A DNA stretch of 64,000 nt from Pseudomonadota bacterium (GTDB taxonomy: Bacteria > Bdellovibrionota_B > Oligoflexia > Oligoflexales > CAIYRB01), in assembly GCA_026390435.1 (NCBI GenBank), contig JAPLFY010000027.1:1-64000 (forward strand). The letters are read 5' to 3'. Below, piece after piece: positions 8,101 to 15,870 of this stretch; positions within the stretch are counted from its first letter, which is position 1, and the number at the start of each line of letters is the position of its first letter. The translations under genes and the position numbers were made by a program. The notes under the pieces were generated by a model. That model did not search any database. It worked only from the letters and a program-made list of their open reading frames with translations, and was not told where the DNA came from.

Positions 8101-9173
8101 TCGACAATGCGCTTAACTTCTTGAGAACGCTCTTTTGGACACACCAGGATCGCACCACCGCTTGAAACGACCACATGGTTGTTAAGCCCTAACACTGCGA
8201 CAAATGGGCCATCGGTATCCACCGTGGTGTTGACGGAGTCTATTAACAAACCATCGCCAAAGAGCAGATTACCATGCTGATCGGGAGTGAAGCTGCGGCT
8301 TAGCGCATCCCAACTACCTATATCCTGCCAACCGATATTGGCCGGAATCACTCCAATATTAGTGCTGGTCTCGAGCACCGCGTGATCGATGGAGATTTTC
8401 GGCAATTTTTTGTAGGCCGCAGCGAGCGGAGCCAGATCTGCCTCAGAAAAACGGCCGCCGACTTCAACCTGCGCGGCGATTAGCTTAGCTAAGGACGGCG
8501 CCAAAGTACGCTGCAACTCTTCCAGTATCACATCGACACGCCAGACAAACATGCCTGCGTTCCAATAAAAATTCTTTGATTCGACATACTCACGAGCTGT
8601 GGCCAGATCTGGCTTTTCCCGAAAGCTCGCAACCTCATAAGCACCAATCAGATCAGAGAAACCAGCGCCGCGCTCGATATAGCCGAAGCCGGTTTCGGCG
8701 TATTCAGGGACTACGCCTAGCAGCATCAACTTGCCTTTGCGAGCAGCTGATACGGCCGTCATCAAGGAAGCACGGAATGCCTCCTCGTCTTTAATAAGAT
8801 GGTCCGAATGGAGTGAGATCATCACTGGTTGTTTTGCTTTGTGATCGATCGCGGCGATCTCCAGCGCTGCCATAGCCAAGGCATTAGCAGTGTTGCGAGC
8901 ATCTGGCTCGGCGATGAAGATGCCAGCTCTGGCCCCTACTATAGAGCGCGTCAGATCGAGCTGACGGACGTGAGTCACGACAATGCGGCGTTCGGGCGGA
9001 ATAAATCCATCAAGCCGGGCCAGAGTGATCTCGATCATGGTTCGGCTATCAGTCCCAAGAGCGCACAACTGCTTGGGACGCAGCTCACGCGACTTTGGCC
9101 AGAAACGGGTGCCACTTCCTCCGGCAAGAATTACCGCATAAACATCATCACCGGGGGTACCGTGCTTGAACAT
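8064..9173 (-). CDS. manC: Mannose-1-phosphate guanylyltransferase
   Basis: Converts mannose-1-phosphate and GTP to GDP-mannose. The nucleotidyltransferase signature AGGSGTRFWPKSR is at residues 17-29, with PKQL shortly after. Other family motifs follow: EPDARNTANALAMAAL, HSDHLIKDEEAFR, GYIERG, FREKPD and WNAGMFVW. At 369 residues it contains the transferase and left-handed helix regions but lacks the C-terminal cupin isomerase domain of long bifunctional ManC/AlgA proteins. It is the first gene of a minus-strand operon with the GT39 glycosyltransferase and the PHP hydrolase, and supplies activated mannose for an envelope glycan or glycoprotein. Confidence 0.93.
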   Translation of the reverse strand: MFKHGTPGDDVYAVILAGGSGTRFWPKSRELRPKQLCALGTDSRTMIEITLARLDGFIPPERRIVVTHVRQLDLTRSIVGARAGIFIAEPDARNTANALAMAALEIAAIDHKAKQPVMISLHSDHLIKDEEAFRASLMTAVSAARKGKLMLLGVVPEYAETGFGYIERGAGFSDLIGAYEVASFREKPDLATAREYVESKNFYWNAGMFVWRVDVILEELQRTLAPSLAKLIAAQVEVGGRFSEADLAPLAAAYKKLPKISIDHAVLETSTNIGVIPANIGWQDIGSWDALSRSFTPDQHGNLLFGDGLLIDSVNTTVDTDGPFVAVLGLNNHVVVSSGGAILVCPKERSQEVKRIVDWLTEKGRRELL

Positions 9174-9205
9174 GAACGAACTCCTGAAGCATAGAAGCGA
9201 GCTGA

Positions 9206-10645
9206 TTAGTTACCGTTATCACGATCTCCGTCAGGTGACGCCAACTTTGAGTTAAATCTAGCAAACCGGTATGGCAGCACTCGACCGCCCATCAGTTCCT
9301 CATAATTGAATAATGCTAGCCCCTTAAGATAAGACGGAGCTAAAGGATAATTCAACAAAGCTCTCGCCACCTCGGTGCCGTAGGAGCGCAGCACCTCTTG
9401 CTCTTTCGTACTTCCAGCCAAGGGACTGGCAGCACTTTCCCCGTAAAAAGTAGAGAGTAGCCAAAGACTGTAGGGATAAAGCGGGGTCCCAATTGCCTGT
9501 TCGGAAATATCGTGCCACGCAACGAGCAGGCGTTCTAGTTCCTGCGCCGTGGGCAGCTGTAGCCACTGCCTCTGAATCGCAATGCCCTGGCCTTGTAGAT
9601 GGGCGCGCACCGCGTATGGATGTCCCACCACGGAGACCTCGTCACTAGCAGGAAACTCTTCGTAAGTGGCCAAACGCGGCCGCCCCTTTTCCGGGACAGC
9701 GATTGCCACCATATTCTTGCGCTGGAAAAACTCAACCGGTGAAAGACCGCCAGCGTGGCGTGGCTGCAAATAAAAATACACTACCGGCCCACGACTGCTT
9801 AGCCCTGCCAACGCCAACCAGTATGTGTCCGCTTCTTGATTCAGTGCCTTGAGTGCTGTCGTACGAACCTTTTCCAGCAGGTTGACGCTGGTATCTGTCT
9901 GCAAGTTCCAGAGATACACGCCGTCGCGGTAGCGCGAGCTGCCTGTCGCGGTGTAAATGATGCGATCACCTGTCGGTAGCCAAAAAAACTCCTCTACCCC
10001 GTCGTGCGGCGCCACCATAAATAGCCCGTCTCGCTTCAGGTGGCGAATCACAAGTCTCCGCGTCGAAGAGACAGGGTCGCCATATAGTCGAGCAAGCCAT
10101 TGATGGTTCGGGGAATCAGCTCCAGACAGTAAAGCCGCCGGATAAAAGCTCGGCACGGGCAGTTGCGGGTAATTATAGGTAAGCGGCTCGTTGGCACGCT
10201 CACCCCAGCTCACGATCGCGAGGTCGAGCGGGGATGTGAGGGTATTTTGAAACTGGTCTGCACCAAAGGAGCGCAGCAAAAAATGCCGATCATCCAACCG
10301 TAGATAATCTATCCGCTCGCCGAATGGGTCGTAGGCATCAAATGGCAAGCTATAGCTATAAGCAAAGGCACGCAGGACATTTAGGTTATCTGGATTTTTT
10401 TTGTATTTACTAAAAAACAACTGAACTGCAGCGACGTCTTCTTTGAGTTGCTGCCGCGTCCGCTGCAGAGCCTGAACCGGCAGTATTGAGGGAAGCGTTA
10501 GCACAACCCACAATGCCGGTATCAAAATACCAATAAATACGAAAACATACGCCAATCCAGAGGAACGCTCCGGTGACGGCGACGACTCGCCCTGGGCGGC
10601 TGTCGTAGTTGTCTGTACCTCAGGTATACTATTAGTAGGTTCCAC
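9206..10645 (-). CDS. Membrane-anchored protein with pseudopilin-like segment and propeller-like region
   Basis: Not assigned to a named family. This 479-residue protein starts at a GTG. Residues 1-30 are Ser/Thr/Pro-rich and residues 31-52 form a single membrane helix. Residues 60-140 read like the globular part of a GspG-type major pseudopilin: a helix, then AYDPFGERIDYLRLDDRHF and LLRSFGADQ, which parallels the DPWG...Y...SLGADG pattern. The remainder has blocks such as EEFFWLPTGDRIIYTATGS and GVYLWNLQTDTS that resemble WD40/TolB-type blades. No prepilin-peptidase (G-FTLIE) motif is present. It is divergent from the next gene across 65 bases. It follows the manC gene strand but is separated from it by 32 bases and may be upstream in the same transcript. 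Confidence 0.6.
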   Translation of the reverse strand: MEPTNSIPEVQTTTTAAQGESSPSPERSSGLAYVFVFIGILIPALWVVLTLPSILPVQALQRTRQQLKEDVAAVQLFFSKYKKNPDNLNVLRAFAYSYSLPFDAYDPFGERIDYLRLDDRHFLLRSFGADQFQNTLTSPLDLAIVSWGERANEPLTYNYPQLPVPSFYPAALLSGADSPNHQWLARLYGDPVSSTRRLVIRHLKRDGLFMVAPHDGVEEFFWLPTGDRIIYTATGSSRYRDGVYLWNLQTDTSVNLLEKVRTTALKALNQEADTYWLALAGLSSRGPVVYFYLQPRHAGGLSPVEFFQRKNMVAIAVPEKGRPRLATYEEFPASDEVSVVGHPYAVRAHLQGQGIAIQRQWLQLPTAQELERLLVAWHDISEQAIGTPLYPYSLWLLSTFYGESAASPLAGSTKEQEVLRSYGTEVARALLNYPLAPSYLKGLALFNYEELMGGRVLPYRFARFNSKLASPDGDRDNGN

Positions 10646-10710
10646 TCACCGTCCGTCCCACCTAATTCCCAGCCGGCTCTAGCTAGCCCCGGCAATATAC
10701 AAGGCTACCC

Positions 10711-11355
10711 ATGATGAATCGTCTGGTATGGATCAGATTGGCTTTGATCTTAATAGCCTTCACTAGTGCTCGGCAAGTCCGAGCCGAGACAAGTGGGCTA
10801 ATCGGCCCTCCAATCAGCAAAAGTAATACTCATTGGATTGCCTCCGAGCCGCTGAACATCAAGGCCGCAAACCCTGCCGGTGACCAACCTAGACGCGTCC
10901 GGATCGGGCTACGACTCACTCCGTTCAAAAAGATCATAACACGGCAGCAGGGCGGCCATGTTGAGAGTCGCTTTATCCAAAGCGAGGCTTTGCGCCATAC
11001 TTTGCGCGCACGCATTAATGAGACCAATCATTTTTACGTCGGCAACTGGCACATCGAGACGGTGCCGCAGAAGTGGGTTCGAAAAATAAAACGCTATGAA
11101 GTGGAACTCCGAATCTTCGAACGCTACGGCGACTATGGTCAGTTAGAAGAAAGCATCGGCAAAGTTCGCATTGCCGGGACCCTAGAAGAACAAGATCGCA
11201 ACACCGATGTGCTCGTCGGTGTCGCCAAGCAAAGACTCCGTGATCGCTCAGGTAATCCGCTTTTAGACGTAGTAGCCGGCTATCAACCCGGAGAGCCGAT
11301 GCAGCCAAATTTATCGCTTGGTCAGCCCGAAGACTCTAGAGCAGCACGGCGCTGA
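10711..11355 (+). CDS. Secreted protein of unknown function
   Basis: A protein of 214 residues with a clear signal peptide (hydrophobic core at residues 7-18, cleavage near VRAETSG). The mature part is basic and beta-rich, with no cysteine and no motif I recognise. It has two Arg/Lys-rich stretches (RRVRIGLRLTPFKKI and WVRKIKRYEVELRI). AAGG six bases before ATGATG supports the start. It is transcribed divergently from the pseudopilin-like gene and sits 112 bases before a lipoprotein gene on the same strand. The intervening leader has strong secondary structure, so the two may not form a simple operon. Confidence 0.65.
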   Translation: MMNRLVWIRLALILIAFTSARQVRAETSGLIGPPISKSNTHWIASEPLNIKAANPAGDQPRRVRIGLRLTPFKKIITRQQGGHVESRFIQSEALRHTLRARINETNHFYVGNWHIETVPQKWVRKIKRYEVELRIFERYGDYGQLEESIGKVRIAGTLEEQDRNTDVLVGVAKQRLRDRSGNPLLDVVAGYQPGEPMQPNLSLGQPEDSRAARR

Positions 11356-11398
11356 AATTCCTCACAAGATAAACCCACAGCGCATATTTATTGCTTAT

Positions 11399-11461
11399 CC
11401 CCAGTAACGCTGCTTAAGTAATTAGCAGTGTAGCGTTACGAATTTTGCATTTTACTGGGGG
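11399..11461 (+). promoter_or_regulatory. Hairpin leader that can mask a Shine-Dalgarno site
   Basis: CCCCAGTA (11399-11406) is perfectly complementary to TACTGGGG (11453-11460), which includes most of the GGGGG ribosome site (11457-11461) of the lipoprotein gene at 11468. Inside this lies a second perfect stem, GTAACGCT (11404-11411) with AGCGTTAC (11432-11439). The two stems share GTA, so they either nest with a shortened outer stem or compete. Translational control (thermosensor or switch) is inferred, not shown. Confidence 0.5.
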
Positions 11462-11467
11462 TGCGGC

Positions 11468-12265
11468 ATGAAGGCACAAAGCATCTTGGTCGCTAAAGTC
11501 GCGACTTTAGCCGTATTAACTGGGTGTTCCGTATTAACTGGTTGTTCTGTCGATGTCAGCAAAGACGGTGAAACCACGGGAAAACGTCTGTCTATTTCAA
11601 GCGATGATCGATCTTCTTCACTGGACTCTGCCAGCTGCCGCTTCGTCTCCGGACGCGGCTGCCTAAACGGCCACGCTGGTGCGATGCAGGGATTTTTTGT
11701 TGATGGCAAAGAATTTTTTAACGCAGATGACTTGGCGAGTCGCATGCATGAGCTAATGCAGGTAGAAAGTGACGGCAAGTTAGTTGCACAAGGCGAGGAT
11801 GGCTACCGCTTGGCACTCACCACCCCCATTGATAACGACAGCTTCATTTCCGGCTTTAGATACGACCTATCAGGCCAAGTCGCACGGTCTGGCGACCTCC
11901 ACCGCGACGGCTCCTTCAGCACCAATGATCTACCGGCCGGTGACTACCAACTGCGTATTCAGCGAGCAGTTCGGTTTCAGCTAATCACCACTTTAAGGTC
12001 ATCTGACAAGACTCCAAGCGATCAGGACCCAACAGCGCCAAAAGACGCGGGCGCATCGATACCCGCTAATATCCACATGATATCTGCACCGGCAACTGCC
12101 GCCACCAGATCTGAGCCGAAACTATATTGTGCGACGCTATATTCAGACAACACGATCTCGGTACACGAGAATCAGCCTGCTTGGATCAATATCAATAACT
12201 TTCGCCTACACGTCACAACGCAGGAATGTGCTCAGGGCGAGACCCAAACAACTCTGCACCTCTGA
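11468..12265 (+). CDS. Lipoprotein with duplicated lipobox and Ca-loop-like motif
   Basis: A protein of 265 residues. The N-terminal segment carries two consecutive lipobox-like hexapeptides (VLTGCSVLTGCS) encoded by an 18-bp tandem repeat at 11513-11548 (16 of 18 identical), so either cysteine could be lipidated. Residues 40-110 contain a Cys pair (CRFVSGRGC). Residues 125-160 have a DLSGQVARSGDLHRDGSF block: D-x-D-x-S-x-S-x-x-D resembles a dockerin or EF-hand loop, followed by LPAGDYQLRI, typical of Cna-B/carboxypeptidase-regulatory-like folds. The region 175-205 is a low-complexity linker. The ribosome site GGGGG lies six bases before ATG, inside a potential hairpin. It is predicted to be an outer-membrane or surface lipoprotein. 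No family name is supported. Confidence 0.7.
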   Translation: MKAQSILVAKVATLAVLTGCSVLTGCSVDVSKDGETTGKRLSISSDDRSSSLDSASCRFVSGRGCLNGHAGAMQGFFVDGKEFFNADDLASRMHELMQVESDGKLVAQGEDGYRLALTTPIDNDSFISGFRYDLSGQVARSGDLHRDGSFSTNDLPAGDYQLRIQRAVRFQLITTLRSSDKTPSDQDPTAPKDAGASIPANIHMISAPATAATRSEPKLYCATLYSDNTISVHENQPAWININNFRLHVTTQECAQGETQTTLHL

Positions 12266-12284
12266 GTTATCTAGGTGGGGCAAA

Positions 12285-13091
12285 TCATAAGCTCCAGCGC
12301 TTGCCAAATAGGTCTTGGTAATTTGACCAGACCTGTTTGGCGGCCTGCTCGTGACTCCATCCACGCTGATGTGCCAGAATATCTATAGTCCCCACGACAT
12401 TTGCCGGCTCGTTCCGCTCCCCTTTACGTGGCGGCAGATATGGAGCGTCTGTTTCGGTCAGAATCCGCTCTACTGGCAACGTCGTCAGCATTTTCCGAAA
12501 AGCTTCGTTAACGGTAGCGTTCGCTGGAATAGAAAAATACCAGCCATCTGATTCAGCACATACCTGAGCCAGCTTAGTCCGACCACCGAAGCAATGAAAA
12601 TTAACTTTCTTCACTCTCCGCTCGCGCAAAATATCGATCGCGCGTTGCTCTAACTTACGCGTGTGAATGATCAGTGGCAGATCGTAAGTTTGCGCTACAT
12701 CAATCAGTCGACCGAATACACGCTCTTGTTCAGCAAAAGTATCTGCCGTAAGCCAGTGGCCATCCAAGCCACACTCGCCAATCGCGGCTAAACGTCCGGC
12801 CTGAGCATTACTAGCAATGAAATCGATCTCTGCATCGACATCAAAAACTTCAACTTTTAGAGGGAAATCTGTAGGCAACAAGCCACAGACAGCATCTACA
12901 GGATAAATACCAAGGGCAGGCTTTACCGCCGAAAAACGTTCTGCCATGGCGAGAATTTGACGGTTAGATACGGGATCTAAGCCATTCACAACGATCGCGG
13001 ACACGCCGGCCAAGATCGCACGCTCAATCACCGCACTTTGATCCGCTGCAAATGCTTCGTGAGTTAGATGAGTATGCACATCAACGTACAT
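12285..13091 (-). CDS. tatD: TatD family metal-dependent hydrolase
   Basis: A TIM-barrel amidohydrolase-superfamily deoxyribonuclease of 268 residues (TatD/YcfH/YjjV are about 260). The metal-ligand motifs occur in the expected order: VDVHTHL near the N-terminus, GECGLD at about 117-122, IHTR near 152, the NFHCFGG histidine near 176, and TETDAPYLPPR near 224-234. Members are Mg-dependent 3'-5' exonucleases or D-aminoacyl-tRNA deacylase-like enzymes in the cytoplasm. It is the last gene of a minus-strand run after the exported protein at 13146 (54-base gap). The gene ends 19 bases from the convergent lipoprotein gene. Confidence 0.9.
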   Translation of the reverse strand: MYVDVHTHLTHEAFAADQSAVIERAILAGVSAIVVNGLDPVSNRQILAMAERFSAVKPALGIYPVDAVCGLLPTDFPLKVEVFDVDAEIDFIASNAQAGRLAAIGECGLDGHWLTADTFAEQERVFGRLIDVAQTYDLPLIIHTRKLEQRAIDILRERRVKKVNFHCFGGRTKLAQVCAESDGWYFSIPANATVNEAFRKMLTTLPVERILTETDAPYLPPRKGERNEPANVVGTIDILAHQRGWSHEQAAKQVWSNYQDLFGKRWSL

Positions 13092-13145
13092 GGTGGCCTC
13101 GCTTGATCATCTGCTGCGCCTGCATAACCAAACCAGAATGGCAGG

Positions 13146-14354
13146 TCAATGCGCCACAGGTATAGCAGAATTTATTGGTGCCACCGGAGCAGACTTCGGA
13201 GCTGGCTGTTCTTGCTGAGGTTTCTTAATATCTACGTCCCAAGGGGGCGGGACTGATTCGGGAAGCCTCATAGTCGCCAACTGCACATGCTCGAGGGCCG
13301 CGGCAGCAAATATCTTTTGCAGTGAAGCCGACAGTATCGGGACAGTCGTCATGGCTGTTTCCTGATGCAAGACCAGAGGAAAGACCAGATCGCGATTAGG
13401 AGTCTTTTGCAGGTGTTGCAAATATTCCCGGAAAATTGAATCCACTTCCTTACTAGTCAGATAATCCATGGTGGCCAGACTCAGTGGAATTTCGGTAATA
13501 CTACCGGCGTCCGTGATTACCTTAAAGGGCTGACTGTGTGGCGTGAGATCTGGCCACAGGGCGCGCGCCCAAGCATAGATCGGATAGTATTTGAGCCGCT
13601 TGGTAAGTAAATCAGGAGCCACCGCCGAAAGATCGTACTTCAGACCCGCACGGACGGCTGCCTCGTGCAGCTGAGGTGATGCCATCCAGCCCTGCACGGA
13701 AACTCCAATTGGTCGCTCAAAACCGTTAGCGGCTAGCGTACTCAGTCCCTTCGCGAGAATCTTGGTGATATCTGAATCGGGATAAATATGCAGTGGTACA
13801 TCACTACCACAGTCGATCGCGCAATCACCAGGCGTAGCAGCAGAACTCCAGAAAGTCGGGGCTTGCCGATAAATCACACCGGCTGCGGCTACCAGCGATT
13901 TCCATCCACCTAGTAGCACCACAATCTGATCCTGCGGCTGAATTAATGAACGCAGCGTCGCCGTCACGGCGGCCTTATCTGCCTTAGCCTTGGTGAAATA
14001 CGCCGGACTGACCAAATGGACTATGGACAGATCGCGATGTTGCTCTCTGAATTCTGCTAGGGCTGATAAATTATGTTCCAAAAGATCCTGCCCATCCCAC
14101 ACTATGGCGAGCAGCAACTGGATTTTCCCAACAGTGGCTTCGCTTTGGGACATGGTAATTGGCGGGGCTACAGTTGGAGCCGGAGCGATAGCTGGAGTTG
14201 CAGTTACAGCTACAGCTACAGCTGGAGTTGCAGTCGGCGAGTCAGTCTCGCTGGTCATGGCTCCACCCAAACTGCACATCACCACCAATACAGCGGTGCT
14301 GGCGTATCGCAGCCATAGCGATCTGAGTCGCACTAGGTTTTTTGCTGGCTCCAT
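13146..14354 (-). CDS. Exported or membrane-anchored protein of unknown function
   Basis: The reading frame can extend to a TTG at 14459. I prefer the ATG at 14352-14354, because GGGA lies about eight bases upstream and the protein then starts with a signal/anchor sequence (basic MEPAKNLVRLRSLWLR, then STAVLVVMCSLGG). It has 402 residues. A Pro/Ala/Thr/Val linker at about 40-66, encoded by imprecise GCTACAGCTAC-type repeats, leads to an alpha/beta domain with Rossmann-like blocks (IQLLLAIVWDGQDL, QDQIVVLLGGWKSL) and one local Cys pair (DCAIDCG). The end is Pro/Gln-rich. Parts recall divergent polysaccharide-deacetylase-type barrels, but no catalytic triad is evident. It lies between modC and tatD, probably co-transcribed. 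Confidence 0.6.
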   Translation of the reverse strand: MEPAKNLVRLRSLWLRYASTAVLVVMCSLGGAMTSETDSPTATPAVAVAVTATPAIAPAPTVAPPITMSQSEATVGKIQLLLAIVWDGQDLLEHNLSALAEFREQHRDLSIVHLVSPAYFTKAKADKAAVTATLRSLIQPQDQIVVLLGGWKSLVAAAGVIYRQAPTFWSSAATPGDCAIDCGSDVPLHIYPDSDITKILAKGLSTLAANGFERPIGVSVQGWMASPQLHEAAVRAGLKYDLSAVAPDLLTKRLKYYPIYAWARALWPDLTPHSQPFKVITDAGSITEIPLSLATMDYLTSKEVDSIFREYLQHLQKTPNRDLVFPLVLHQETAMTTVPILSASLQKIFAAAALEHVQLATMRLPESVPPPWDVDIKKPQQEQPAPKSAPVAPINSAIPVAH

Positions 14355-14477
14355 AGACTTTTCCCAAGCAGCATTTGCAACTAACAAATGCGCTTCGGCA
14401 TCAGCGACCCCAGACCTTAAAAGTTTCACCCAGCTTTCAGCAGCCCACCCAAGACCCAACCTAAAAAGCCAATGCTT

Positions 14478-15170
14478 TTATTGGCCATTGTTCCCCGTTT
14501 TGGCCTCAACCCAAAGTCTAGGTGGACCATGCCAACGCAGCCTCCCCTCTTCGATCACCATGGCATGATCGCAGATTGTCACGATCTCATCCCACCGGTG
14601 GCTCACATACCACATCGGGGTATGCTCGACGGCCACGCGACGGCGCAGAAACTCGAGCGTTGCCAAACGCTGAGCCGAGTCAAGAGCCGCAAGAGGCTCA
14701 TCAAGCACAAGCATGTCGTGAGGTGCAAGCAATGCCCGCGCTAATGCCACACGCTGACGCTCGCCTCCCGATAGTTGTCTCGGCTTTTTGCTAAGTAAGC
14801 CCTCTAATTGCAATGCAGTGATCACTGCGTCAAGGTCTGCACCAGCCTTAGCCGTTAACTTTATGTTACTCAGAGAAGTTAAATGCGGAAGCAATGCCGC
14901 TTCCTGCGGAACCCACGCACAACGTCTCTCGCGCGTTGATAGCCACACGCCGTCTGCCGTTGCGAAAAGTAGGGCGCTGCCAACGCGACAGTGACCGCGC
15001 ACTAAGGCTCTTGATTTAAGGCCAAGCAGCACCTCCACCAGCGAACTCTTGCCACCTCCAGAATGACCGTAAATCCCTGTAACCTTGGCATCCCACTGAT
15101 GATTGAGTTCTAACTTGAACGGCAGTTGCGAGTCATGAGTAGCGAAGGCAAAATTTAAGTCAAATCGCAT
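14478..15170 (-). CDS. modC: Molybdate ABC transporter ATP-binding protein
   Basis: The cytoplasmic ATPase that drives molybdate/tungstate import. Walker A is GHSGGGKSS (about 35-43), the Q-loop region is AWVPQEAALLPHLT, the ABC signature is LSGGERQRVALARAL, Walker B is MLVLDEPLAALD, and the switch histidine lies in YVSHRWDE. At 230 residues it has only the nucleotide-binding domain. The C-terminal MOP/TOBE regulatory domain of E. coli ModC (352 residues) is absent, so allosteric molybdate inhibition is unlikely. It follows modB by four bases in an operon with modA and modB. Confidence 0.88.
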   Translation of the reverse strand: MRFDLNFAFATHDSQLPFKLELNHQWDAKVTGIYGHSGGGKSSLVEVLLGLKSRALVRGHCRVGSALLFATADGVWLSTRERRCAWVPQEAALLPHLTSLSNIKLTAKAGADLDAVITALQLEGLLSKKPRQLSGGERQRVALARALLAPHDMLVLDEPLAALDSAQRLATLEFLRRRVAVEHTPMWYVSHRWDEIVTICDHAMVIEEGRLRWHGPPRLWVEAKTGNNGQ

Positions 15171-15174
15171 GTAG

Positions 15175-15870
15175 CTATCCTCGCCGTTCTACACTGGGAA
15201 AACGCGTGCTCAGATAGCGACTGGCAACCGTAGCCAACACAGCTAATGCCGCAGACCATAAGGCTAGCATCCAAGCCTGATCTTCATTGCCATTATTGAT
15301 ACTGTTATAAATGGCAACGGCCAGAGTTTCTGTGCGCCCAGCAATCGCACCGGCGACCAAGCTAGTGGCACCAAACTCGCCCAGTGCCCGAGCAAATGCC
15401 AATAATCCTCCAGCAGCGAGACCTGGAGCAGCGAGCGGCAAACTCACCTGAAACCACAACCGCCAGGGCCCTAACCCTAGACTTTCGGCAACACCCTCAA
15501 GACGGGGTGACACTGCAGTAAAAGCCTCCTGAGCAGCCCTTACATATAGCGGAAATGCCACCGTGAAGGCGGCAATCGCAGCAGCCTGCCAAGTCAGTAA
15601 TAGGCGTTCGCCAGTCAGTAGCTGCCAAAATGTTCCTAAGGGTCCCCCAGGTGCCATTAAATTTAACAGCACGAGTCCAACCGCAACCGGGGGCATGGTC
15701 ATCGGTAAAAGCAGTAAGGCTTCGACCAATAGTTGCGCCGGCACCTTGCCACGGGCCAATGCCCAACCAACTGCCGTACCAATCACCACAATCATCAAGG
15801 TTGCCACGCCAGCAACCCTGATGGTGAGCAGCACGCAATCTAATACAGCATCATTCATATACAGCATCAT
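15175..15870 (-). CDS. modB: Molybdate ABC transporter permease
   Basis: An inner-membrane channel of 231 residues (E. coli ModB 229) with five to six hydrophobic helices. The cytoplasmic coupling loop carries the EAA-type sequence EGVAESLGLGPWRLWFQVSL (about 140-160), which contacts ModC, and helices follow with LAFARALGEFGA. The start lies in a 16-bp tandem duplication, so ATG codons occur at residues 1, 2 and 5. The first overlaps the modA stop region, indicating translational coupling; the downstream one would shorten the protein by four residues. Confidence 0.9.
   Translation of the reverse strand: MMLYMNDAVLDCVLLTIRVAGVATLMIVVIGTAVGWALARGKVPAQLLVEALLLLPMTMPPVAVGLVLLNLMAPGGPLGTFWQLLTGERLLLTWQAAAIAAFTVAFPLYVRAAQEAFTAVSPRLEGVAESLGLGPWRLWFQVSLPLAAPGLAAGGLLAFARALGEFGATSLVAGAIAGRTETLAVAIYNSINNGNEDQAWMLALWSAALAVLATVASRYLSTRFPSVERRG

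Noticed and set aside
11070-11090. GGTTCGAA-like sequence suggesting a tRNA
   Set aside because: It lies inside the secreted-protein gene at 10711-11355 and has no clover-leaf around it; no tRNA was found in the window.
14180-14260. GCTACAGCTAC-type repeats as a regulatory repeat
   Set aside because: They encode the Ala/Thr/Pro/Val linker of the protein at 13146-14354 and need no other explanation.
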